Below are positions 1 through 7,226 of a stretch of 36,285 nt of DNA, one piece after another. Location of the stretch: assembly GCA_021372715.1 (NCBI GenBank), contig JAJFTX010000054.1:1-36285 (forward strand), given 5' to 3'. The stretch's first letter is position 1. Each line of letters starts with the position of its first letter. This stretch comes from Methanobacterium sp. GTDB lineage: Archaea; Methanobacteriota; Methanobacteria; Methanobacteriales; Methanobacteriaceae. The translations under genes were made by a program, and so were the position numbers. The notes below the pieces were generated by a model, which was given only the letters and a program-made list of their open reading frames with translations, had not been told where the DNA came from and searched no databases.

Positions 1-1040
1 TCGTTGGTATGACCAACATGGATGAATTTGCTGCAGGAAGTTCCACTGAAACATCTTATTTTGGATTCACCAATAACCCTGCTGCATTAGGACGTATCCC
101 TGGAGGATCCAGTGGGGGCAGTGCAGCTGCGATAGCAGCCCAACTATGTGATTTGAGTATAGGATCAGATACTGGGGGTTCCATCAGAAATCCTGCCTCT
201 CACTGTGGGGTTTTGGGATTCAAACCCACCTATGGTGTAATTTCAAGGCAGGGACTTCTGGATCTGGCAATGAGCTTCGATCAAATAGGGCCTTTTGCAG
301 CGGATGCTGGTGGAATAGCTTTGATGTTAGATGTCATGGCCGGATTTGACGAGAGGGAGTGTACCACCATTGACTGGGATGTTCCACAATTCCAATCAAT
401 GGTTGAGGAAGATACAGTAAAATCTCTTAAAGGGATGAGATTGGGCATAGTGAAACAGTTCCTGGAAGTCTCAGACGATCCCATTGTTAATATTATCGAA
501 GAATCCATTCAAAAAATGGAGGAAGCCGGGGCTGAAGTAGTTGAATTAAGCTTTGATTATATTGATTTATGCCTGCCTACTTACTATCTCATAAACTATG
601 TTGAATTTTTCTCAGCTACCCGAAAATATGATGGAAGAAAATACGGGCATCGCATCGAAGAGGTATGTGGAGAAGAAGTTCTTCGCAGAATCCATATAGG
701 CTCATATATCAGTCAAAAAGAATACAGTGGTAAATATTATAAAAAAGCCCTCCAGGCAAGATCTTTAATTAGAAAAGAGATTACAAGGCTTCTTAAAGAT
801 GTAGACTCCATAATGGGACCTACCGTACCTAAATTACCCCATAAACTCGGTACAACCCTGGAACCCATGGAGATGTACGCATATGATACTCTTACCGTCA
901 TAGCTAATCTGGCGGGAATACCTGCTGCAAGTATTAAGGCGGGTGAAGTAAATGGAATCCCGGTTGGTTTACAATTCCAGGCAAAACCTATGGAAGATGC
1001 TAAAATAGTACAGATGATGGCTGCTTTTGAGGAAATATAG
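1..1040 (+). CDS. gatA: Glutamyl/aspartyl-tRNA amidotransferase subunit A, 5'-truncated by the window edge
   Basis: Amidase-signature subunit of GatCAB, which turns Glu- or Asp-charged tRNA into Gln- or Asn-tRNA using ammonia from glutamine. The reading frame is open to base 1 (first complete codon at 3), so the N-terminus with the catalytic Lys lies outside; about 345 residues remain of the family's usual 450 or so. Visible motifs are TNMDEFA, the Ser-Gly-rich stretch GGSSGGSAAA and GSDTGGSIRNPA, which carry the cis-Ser and nucleophilic Ser of the Ser-cisSer-Lys triad. The C-terminal GIPVGLQF motif is typical. Archaea also have GatDE for Gln-tRNA, so this enzyme probably serves mainly Asn-tRNA (family knowledge, not visible here). 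The next gene follows by 57 nt on the same strand. Confidence 0.95.
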   Translation, partial: VGMTNMDEFAAGSSTETSYFGFTNNPAALGRIPGGSSGGSAAAIAAQLCDLSIGSDTGGSIRNPASHCGVLGFKPTYGVISRQGLLDLAMSFDQIGPFAADAGGIALMLDVMAGFDERECTTIDWDVPQFQSMVEEDTVKSLKGMRLGIVKQFLEVSDDPIVNIIEESIQKMEEAGAEVVELSFDYIDLCLPTYYLINYVEFFSATRKYDGRKYGHRIEEVCGEEVLRRIHIGSYISQKEYSGKYYKKALQARSLIRKEITRLLKDVDSIMGPTVPKLPHKLGTTLEPMEMYAYDTLTVIANLAGIPAASIKAGEVNGIPVGLQFQAKPMEDAKIVQMMAAFEEI

Positions 1041-1097
1041 ATCTTTTTATAATTATGGGGATTTATGGATTTTTAAGAATTATCTAAGTGAAGCAAG

Positions 1098-2618
1098 ATG
1101 AAAATAGGTATTCTTTACGTTAAAGGTGCATTGCCCTTATTTGAAGATTTTGGAAACCTTCCAACCCATATGGTAAATCAAAATGGGATGGTAAATGGTA
1201 ATAAAGCCCATAAGGAATTGGATGGGCTGATCATACCGGGTGGTAGTATAATAGAATCAGAAAGTACTGGTCCTGATGCAAAAAAAGAGATCAAGAAGAT
1301 GGCTGCACAGGGCTCTTTTATACTGGGCATGTGTTCTGGATTTCAATTACTGGCAAACAGTACGGATATCGGTAGAAGATCACCTCAACCTATTATAAAG
1401 GAAGGTCTGGGAATTCTAGACGTTAAGTTCAGTCCCATGATCAGCAATGATCGGGTGGAAGCAGAAATAGTGAGCGAATCCTTCCTCACCAAGGGAATGA
1501 TAAATCAGGTAATCACTGGTTTTCACTGTCATACTTATGGGAATATTCAAGGAGATGCTCATCCTATTTGTTTTTCTCCTGTAAAAAGGACAGATTACAC
1601 TGATAATTCTCGAAAAATATTATCAGGTGTTAAGAATGATGAAGGAAATGTAGTGGGGATAATGTTACATGGATCATTGGATGAAAATCCTTTACTAACC
1701 CAGAACATCCTAAAATACATGGATGCTGATGAAAAAGATATTTTGAATATTCAAAGCAAAAATACAGACTTAAAAAATAAAATAAAGAGAGAAATAGGGG
1801 TTAGCACTGATATATTTGCCAATTATAAATTAAAATCTGAATGGGGACATGATAAAATGGACCAAAAAACAGCTAAATACCCTTCCATGATCATGATGGC
1901 CAGTACAGGTTCAGATTCAGGTAAAACATTCCTAACCACTGGTTTGGTTGGAGCTCTTAGGAGGAAGGGGTATCGGATAGGTGTTTTGAAAGTAGGGCCT
2001 GATATTAGGGATATAGTTCCATCTCTGTATCTTAACAAGGAGAAAATGGAGAATTTTTCCAGCATAAAAATAGGTAATTTAGGTTGGAAAGATTTAGAAA
2101 AAGTTTTAGAAGATATTAAATCTGAAAATTATGATTTAGTGATCATTGAAGGTGTGATGGGTATCTTCACCGGAACTTTGAATGAAGAAATTCCCTATTC
2201 ATCATTAGAAATAGCTAAAGCAGGAAACATTCCTGTAATACTTGTTTCACCATGTAATAAAGGCGGGATTGAAACAGCGGCAATTGATATAACTGGCCAC
2301 GTGGAAATGATGAATAAAATGGGAATCAAAACTAGGGGAGTTGTATTAAATAAGATTTATAATGAAAAAATAGCAGAACTGGCCCGTGATTATATTAGAA
2401 CCAAAATAGACGTTAATTTCGTGGAATTAATCCCCAAAATCAGGATCCAGGAAAGGGGTAATATCCCTGAAGTTGAAATAAAACTGGAAGAATTCTGTCT
2501 AAATGCCATGGAAACCGTTCAAAAACATATGGATGTGGATAAAATATTAGAAATAGCTGATCAACCTAGTTTCCAGGGTTATTTATCTTTTGAACAAATT
2601 TTAGAAAGGTTCAATTAA
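1098..2618 (+). CDS. CobB/CobQ-like amidotransferase with GATase domain first and ATPase domain second
   Basis: A 506-residue protein with two recognisable halves. Residues 1-205 resemble the class I glutamine amidotransferase domain of cobyric acid synthase: GMCSGFQLL with nucleophile Cys79, GFHCHTYGN resembling the CobQ GYEIHMG motif, and GIMLHGSLDENP with catalytic His191. Residues 262-506 resemble the CobB/CobQ (CbiA) ATPase: P-loop STGSDSGKT (Lys276), KVGPD at 298-302, IIEGVMG and GVVLNK. Known CobB, CobQ and CfbB enzymes carry the ATPase first and the GATase last, so the order here is reversed. The KVGPDYIDP-type substrate motif has become KVGPDIRDI. It most likely amidates a carboxylate on a tetrapyrrole or similar cofactor, but the substrate cannot be named. 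A start at ATG 1098 is supported by AAGTGA upstream. Confidence 0.8.
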   Translation: MKIGILYVKGALPLFEDFGNLPTHMVNQNGMVNGNKAHKELDGLIIPGGSIIESESTGPDAKKEIKKMAAQGSFILGMCSGFQLLANSTDIGRRSPQPIIKEGLGILDVKFSPMISNDRVEAEIVSESFLTKGMINQVITGFHCHTYGNIQGDAHPICFSPVKRTDYTDNSRKILSGVKNDEGNVVGIMLHGSLDENPLLTQNILKYMDADEKDILNIQSKNTDLKNKIKREIGVSTDIFANYKLKSEWGHDKMDQKTAKYPSMIMMASTGSDSGKTFLTTGLVGALRRKGYRIGVLKVGPDIRDIVPSLYLNKEKMENFSSIKIGNLGWKDLEKVLEDIKSENYDLVIIEGVMGIFTGTLNEEIPYSSLEIAKAGNIPVILVSPCNKGGIETAAIDITGHVEMMNKMGIKTRGVVLNKIYNEKIAELARDYIRTKIDVNFVELIPKIRIQERGNIPEVEIKLEEFCLNAMETVQKHMDVDKILEIADQPSFQGYLSFEQILERFN

Positions 2619-2623
2619 AAAAA
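2617..2623 (-). terminator. Oligo-T terminator candidate for the 2637-3305 gene
   Basis: A run of seven A on the + strand (T7 on the - strand) lies about 14 nt past the stop of the minus-strand gene, overlapping the end of the convergent CobQ-like gene. Archaeal termination commonly occurs at such U-tracts. There is no hairpin. Confidence 0.35.
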
Positions 2624-2636
2624 TAAATTTAGTTTA

Positions 2637-3305
2637 TCATTTTTCTAAAGCATCCAACTTCTTTAAAGCGTTTTTAAATTCTAATTCGTTTATCTCATCC
2701 CTATCCAACATTGATTTTAATTCAAAAGCTATATTCTGTAATTTTAAAACTTTTCCCTCTGCCTTAATATTAGCATAAGCAATATGAATCACCCCATTTT
2801 CTTCTGCAAGTTCTTCCAGACTAGAAACTCCCTGCTTAGGCATATTATCTTTAGTTTGTGCGTCAACTACTTCCAAATTAACATATTTGGCATGAGGATT
2901 CATTGGTTTTACCGCCCTAACCATGGCCCGGGGGATATGATCATTAACCGCTTTTCTTAAGGTTTTGAAGTTAACTGAGTAGCTGTCTTCCTGATTTAGA
3001 GGTTGATCATTAATTGCATGGTTTAAAGTGTCGATGAAGATGTAAATTCTTCCTCCTTTTTCTCCGTAAATATTACCTGTCTCGGGGTAGTAAGAGGTGA
3101 CTAATTTAGAAACCCATTTTTCTTTTTTATCTTGATTGGTGATGATCACGAAGAATTCATAGGACTCTGATTTTTCAATGGACCTCTTTTTGATTTCTCC
3201 TATAAATATTTCACCTGAAATCTCTTCTCCAGGAATTAAGTCATTTAAAAATTTTATTTTGTAATCATCGCCTTTACCCCTGTTAACAATTCCAATATCC
3301 AACAT
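2637..3305 (-). CDS. Unrecognised protein with SHOCT-like C-terminal helix pair
   Basis: Not assigned to a family. No signal peptide or membrane segment. The first 110 residues or so look beta-rich and polar. The last 25 (DRDEINELEFKNALKKL region) resemble the short SHOCT oligomerisation motif, which has an acidic turn followed by xITxEEFxxxKxxL. The frame also opens at ATG 3323, but that ATG has no ribosome binding site. The in-frame ATG at 3305 is preceded by GGTGAG nine bases upstream, so the shorter start is chosen (222 residues). A TATA-like sequence overlaps the upstream ATG, which also favours a start further in. It is convergent with the CobQ-like gene (about 18 nt gap) and sits 168 nt downstream of ribB on the same strand. 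Confidence 0.7.
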   Translation of the reverse strand: MLDIGIVNRGKGDDYKIKFLNDLIPGEEISGEIFIGEIKKRSIEKSESYEFFVIITNQDKKEKWVSKLVTSYYPETGNIYGEKGGRIYIFIDTLNHAINDQPLNQEDSYSVNFKTLRKAVNDHIPRAMVRAVKPMNPHAKYVNLEVVDAQTKDNMPKQGVSSLEELAEENGVIHIAYANIKAEGKVLKLQNIAFELKSMLDRDEINELEFKNALKKLDALEK

Positions 3306-3377
3306 TTTAACCAACTCACCCATTTATATTATGTTGTTATTGGGGCTTAATTTTTTCGAAAGTTCAGTTAAACTAAT

Positions 3378-3413
3378 AAAAAAAATCGTGAAACTGCAAA
3401 AGAATCAAAAAAA
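3378..3413 (-). terminator. Two oligo-T tracts after ribB
   Basis: On the minus strand two T-runs (T7 at 3413-3407 and T8 at 3385-3378) follow the ribB stop by about 60-95 nt in the spacer before the next gene. This fits archaeal U-tract termination, though in such AT-rich DNA the signal is weak. Confidence 0.4.
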
Positions 3414-3472
3414 GTGGTTTGGTGTTTAATAAATTAAAATAAGAAATAATAATTAATTATAGCTTATGGGTT

Positions 3473-4153
3473 CTATTTAGATTTTATAAATTCATTATAA
3501 GCATCCACCACTTCTGCACCGCTTAAAAATACCAGCCCGTTCTTTTCTGCATATCTTTCCACATCATCGGTGGTCATGGAACCTTTGCTTTCATCGTCCA
3601 TCATTTCACAGCAAACAGCAGCGGGAGTGGTACCTGCCATTTCAGTCAGGGCTATACTCAGTTCGGTGTGGCCTCTTCTTTTTTGAACATGACCTTCAGC
3701 AGCTCTTAGAAGTGTCACATGGCCGGGTGAACGGAAATACTTACCTAGATCTGAATAAGCTTTATTCTTACAGAGTAATGCCAGTTCTTTAATTGTACAG
3801 GCCCTATCACTGTCAGTGATGCCAGTAAAAGTCTTCCTATGGTTTATGGTGATGGAAAAAGCTGATTTTTCATCGTAAGGTATATCTGTTGGTGATAATT
3901 CAGCGAGCACTGGAAATTTTGCACTGGCTGCCCCCATGATATCGGTCATGAACGGTATTCCCAGTTCATCAGATATTTCAGCCGATAAGGGCACGCATAA
4001 AAGTCCCCCGGCGTCATTTCTCATGGTGGTCATATGCTGGGGTGTCATGAACTCGGCAGCCACTATCATATCTGTTTCTCTTTCTCGGTTATCATCGTCA
4101 AATATTAGAACAATTTCTCCTTTTTTAAATGCTTCCAGTGCTTTGTCTATCAT
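3473..4153 (-). CDS. ribB: 3,4-dihydroxy-2-butanone 4-phosphate synthase
   Basis: Converts ribulose 5-phosphate to 3,4-dihydroxy-2-butanone 4-phosphate and formate, supplying the four-carbon unit of riboflavin and, in methanogens, feeding flavin and F420-related demand. The 226 residues match the stand-alone archaeal enzyme. The acidic loop DDDNRERETDM (residues 19-29) holds the Mg-binding Asp/Glu, LLCVPL (Cys53) follows, and RSPGHVTLLRA and RRGHTELSIALTEMAG carry the phosphate- and metal-binding His and Thr residues. There is no fused GTP cyclohydrolase II domain. ATG 4153 is preceded by AGTGAT. It lies 117 nt downstream of ribK, with a TATA-like TTTAAATA near 4195, so it may have its own promoter. 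Confidence 0.95.
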   Translation of the reverse strand: MIDKALEAFKKGEIVLIFDDDNRERETDMIVAAEFMTPQHMTTMRNDAGGLLCVPLSAEISDELGIPFMTDIMGAASAKFPVLAELSPTDIPYDEKSAFSITINHRKTFTGITDSDRACTIKELALLCKNKAYSDLGKYFRSPGHVTLLRAAEGHVQKRRGHTELSIALTEMAGTTPAAVCCEMMDDESKGSMTTDDVERYAEKNGLVFLSGAEVVDAYNEFIKSK

Positions 4154-4270
4154 TTTATCACTTTGATTAATTGAAATTATAGAATCTCTGTAGATATTTA
4201 AAATTAATTTAAATAGTTTATTAAATTATCATTTAAAAATTTTTGTAATTTATATCATTACTGGAATTTT

Positions 4271-4678
4271 TCACTGAATTGTGGGGGTATGTTTTCTGAT
4301 GACCTTGATTTTTAGGGTAACCAGATCTCCATCATTCAGGTTTAGTTTTTCTCTAAGATGATCACTTGCTATGAATTCCAGTATGTCCTGGGGATGCTGA
4401 GTTTTTACGGGAAAAACAAGTGCTCCATTTATTTCTCCATTTAAACTGGCTTTGATATATTTTACATCACCAAAATCTTCTCTACCTTTTATGGTTCCTA
4501 TCTCCTCTGCAGGTATTTGGGCTATTTGGTTTAAGTTGTCTTCATTGATCTGAATATTAAATGTCCCGGGGAAGGGTTTAAAACCTAATTTTTCTTGGAA
4601 TTGCTCGCTGTAAATTTTTTGGGATATGAAATAACTACCTTTTCCGGTTCCAGATATTACCATTCCTGAGATATTCAT
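4271..4678 (-). CDS. ribK: CTP-dependent riboflavin kinase
   Basis: Archaeal DUF120-type kinase that phosphorylates riboflavin to FMN with CTP as donor. At 135 residues it has the size of the single-domain Methanocaldococcus enzyme; some archaea fuse it to a winged helix, which is absent here. Visible motifs are SGTGKGSYFIS near residues 9-19 (nucleotide-binding glycines), KPFPGTFNIQI (Thr/Asn for Mg-CTP) and the C-terminal barrel strand LNDGDLVTLKIKV. The gene starts 16 nt after the endonuclease V gene on the same strand and precedes ribB, so two flavin-pathway genes sit together. Confidence is high because the motif set is distinctive. Confidence 0.93.
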   Translation of the reverse strand: MNISGMVISGTGKGSYFISQKIYSEQFQEKLGFKPFPGTFNIQINEDNLNQIAQIPAEEIGTIKGREDFGDVKYIKASLNGEINGALVFPVKTQHPQDILEFIASDHLREKLNLNDGDLVTLKIKVIRKHTPTIQ

Positions 4679-4694
4679 TTAAAACACTCTTCAT

Positions 4695-5342
4695 TTATTG
4701 TTTAATAATTTTTTTATAGGTTTGAGTGGCTAATATATGTGATTTTATTATAGGTTCAGGGGTCTTAAATATACTGGTTTCCTTTACCAGATTAACCGCC
4801 TTTTTAAGAGATATTTTATGACCAACACTAACATAATATCCATTTACTAATGCCCCGGATATTTTGTTATGCAGCAGAACACTTCGATCAGAGGATTCAT
4901 CCCCTTTTTTTAGGTTTCCTACAATTAATCTTTTTGCCACGCCAATGGTTGGCTTATCCAAGAACAATCCTACTTGTGAAGCCAGTCCAAATCCACGGGG
5001 ATGTAAAATACCATGACCATTAATCATAATTGCATCATAATCGTGTTTTAAATCATTTAAAACTGAAATAACAGCATCAGATTCTCTAAAACCTAAAAAT
5101 CCAGGAATATAGGGGAAGGAAATCTCCACTTCCTTGGTTGATTCTTCGATAATGGTTAAATTTTTAACCTGAATTATAACCGCAGCAGCCACAGCTCTTT
5201 CATCCCTGGAGAAAGATACATCCACTCCTACTACTTTATCAATGTTACTAGATAAATCCTTCTTTATAACTTTTTCAGCTAGTTTAGTCTGAATATGGGC
5301 TAGATTAAGATTTATATCATAGGGGTAAATGAATTCATTCAT
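4695..5342 (-). CDS. nfi: Endonuclease V, with Asn at a catalytic Asp position
   Basis: Deoxyinosine-directed repair nuclease that normally cuts one phosphodiester 3' of a deaminated adenine. The 215 residues carry the family motifs in order: GVDVSF (Asp41), PYIPGFLGFRE (the YIPG wedge and Glu87), INGHGILHPRGFGLAS, PTIGVAKR and VSVGHKIS (His175). Spacing matches the Thermotoga enzyme, whose metal ligands are Asp43, Glu89 and Asp110. The third falls on Asn108 here, encoded by AAT at 5021-5019. Whether it still cuts DNA is therefore open: it could have reduced activity or act on other substrates. It is the first gene of a likely endV-ribK transcription unit. Confidence 0.93.
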   Translation of the reverse strand: MNEFIYPYDINLNLAHIQTKLAEKVIKKDLSSNIDKVVGVDVSFSRDERAVAAAVIIQVKNLTIIEESTKEVEISFPYIPGFLGFRESDAVISVLNDLKHDYDAIMINGHGILHPRGFGLASQVGLFLDKPTIGVAKRLIVGNLKKGDESSDRSVLLHNKISGALVNGYYVSVGHKISLKKAVNLVKETSIFKTPEPIIKSHILATQTYKKIIKQ

Positions 5343-5414
5343 AGGAAATATTTATTGAAGGCTATTTTTTTAATTATTATAAGGGTTCATTTAATGATTA
5401 TTAAATTAGGTTGA

Positions 5415-7022
5415 CTAATCTAATACTTCACAGATAATTGTACAGAATATAGGTCCTCTTACATCTATAACCTTATTTTCGCTTGTTATATAGTTTAAAG
5501 CAATATCATTAAGCTTTAAATTCACGTCAGAGATATAACGGGATATAGTGGTTCTTAATTTAATTTTTTCATCCCAGTCTGCTACCAATTCTTCTATTTT
5601 ATAAGCAGCTTGGGCAGCAATCCCATCCATATAAGTTATATTGGTTGATTGGCCTTTTTCAGCAGCTGATGAAGTGAAATGATCCTGTATCTCCCCTTCT
5701 AAACCATGTGGTGGGATTCCAACTATGTTTCCTTGATAAACAAAAACCTGGTTCCAGGCTGCCGGTCCTAGAAGTTTAGTATTCTGTTCTGGTTCAATTA
5801 TCTTAACTTCTATGTTTTTTCCCAGAAATTCACCCTTGAATACTATGAATTCGCAGGGAGAGGGAGTTTCACCATTTTCTTGACAGGTGTTAATAATTGC
5901 ATCCATTAAAATCCGTCCATCATCTGTAGATGGATAATCGTTAATTTTAAGCATTGATGCAATTTCTCGATCATTTAAATGCCATTTTTGGTAGATTTGC
6001 GGATACACCAGAGCCCGGATGTCTTCCTCTTGCTTTAGGATCATGGCTATTCTTTCTGCACCCACACCCAGATTCATCACTTCCTTATCCATTCCATACT
6101 TGGAAAGCGCCAGTGGTGAGTATAAACCGAAGGTAGCCACCTCTACCCAGTCTTTCAGTTTAGGATGGTAACCATATACCTCTGTTTGGGTGGTGGGGAT
6201 GTAATATTTAGATTTCTTCTCATCTGGCATGAATTTGAACTTTTCAAAGCCGAAATGATGAAGAAGATTTTCAGATACTGCCATACCCACATCCATAGTC
6301 ATCTCATCATCCATCCATACACAGGAGGCTGAATGATAGGTCATAAGATGGCTGGAATCTTCTTTCTGCTCTCTTCGGAAGCAACGATCGATGGAAAAAA
6401 GCTTGATGGGCATTAATTTCTTCTGGTGAAGTGATTGGAGGGTGAGGAACCATCCAGAGGTCATATGAGATCTTAAAGTGGAAGTGCTGGCCAGTGGTTT
6501 AAGCTCTCTTAACTCAGGAAAAACTTTTTCCAGCACCCTTAGCCCTGATTCGTCATCAACTTCTAATGAGGATGCTAGATCATGGACTAGATCATCTCCG
6601 CTCACATCTCCTTTCTTATAGCTCCTGAAAACTTCTTTCAGGTTCCCAATTTTATCTTCGTCTAAATTAACTCCTAACTTTTCAATTTTCTCTATCTTAT
6701 CTAATCCCAAACCTATATCTGGCCGGGGAAGTCCGGATAAATAGAAGCAGCGATCTAAAACAGCGGGAGCCTCTGGTCCAAACTGTCGGTAGATATGATC
6801 TTCCTCTATGAATACGGGGTTGATTACTTCATCAAATCCTAACTGTAGATATGCTTTTCTAAGTTCTCCGATGGTATCGTAGAGATTATGGGACTTTCCG
6901 GTTTTTAAATAGAGTCGTGGATATTGATCATCGTGATGAGGCTTTTTAAGGGTTTCTGCAGTTTCAACCCAGGCCTTTTCAAAATCTTTTTTTGCTAATC
7001 GTATTATTTCTTTTTTTTTCAC
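5415..7022 (-). CDS. sepS: O-phosphoseryl-tRNA(Cys) synthetase
   Basis: Class II aminoacyl-tRNA synthetase that charges tRNA(Cys) with O-phosphoserine; SepCysS then converts it to Cys-tRNA. This route is found in methanogens and Archaeoglobus. The length (535) fits the family. The catalytic core shows TLRSHMTSGWFLTL, the motif 2-like FSIDRCFRREQKEDSSHLM, and motif 3 NLGVGAERIAM. The N-terminus RLYLKTGKSHNLYDTI and EEDHIYRQFGPEAPAVLDRCFY are SepRS-specific and separate it from PheS. The start is GTG, supported by AGGGGG six to seven bases upstream. Neither the SepCysS gene nor cysS is visible. The gene is divergent from tfrA. Confidence 0.95.
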   Translation of the reverse strand: MKKKEIIRLAKKDFEKAWVETAETLKKPHHDDQYPRLYLKTGKSHNLYDTIGELRKAYLQLGFDEVINPVFIEEDHIYRQFGPEAPAVLDRCFYLSGLPRPDIGLGLDKIEKIEKLGVNLDEDKIGNLKEVFRSYKKGDVSGDDLVHDLASSLEVDDESGLRVLEKVFPELRELKPLASTSTLRSHMTSGWFLTLQSLHQKKLMPIKLFSIDRCFRREQKEDSSHLMTYHSASCVWMDDEMTMDVGMAVSENLLHHFGFEKFKFMPDEKKSKYYIPTTQTEVYGYHPKLKDWVEVATFGLYSPLALSKYGMDKEVMNLGVGAERIAMILKQEEDIRALVYPQIYQKWHLNDREIASMLKINDYPSTDDGRILMDAIINTCQENGETPSPCEFIVFKGEFLGKNIEVKIIEPEQNTKLLGPAAWNQVFVYQGNIVGIPPHGLEGEIQDHFTSSAAEKGQSTNITYMDGIAAQAAYKIEELVADWDEKIKLRTTISRYISDVNLKLNDIALNYITSENKVIDVRGPIFCTIICEVLD

Positions 7023-7071
7023 AAAAAACCCCCTGAAATGAATAGTAATTCGGTAATCAGTTAATTTTTTT

Positions 7072-7081
7072 AAAATATACT
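7072..7081 (-). promoter_or_regulatory. Candidate TATA box for sepS
   Basis: Minus-strand GTATATTTTA lies about 55 nt upstream of the sepS GTG. A start of transcription 25 nt downstream would give a leader of about 25 nt that includes the AGGGGG ribosome site. Inferred from position and composition only. Confidence 0.4.
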
Positions 7082-7226
7082 AAAATCCAGTTTATAATTT
7101 CTTTTACATTATTTTATTTTTATCAATTAATTAATATTATATTCACAGGATTGGATCAATTTTTTCTAACCAAAGGCTATTATCTTATCACAAAAATTTT
7201 ATCCTTAATTATATTAACCTATTAGC

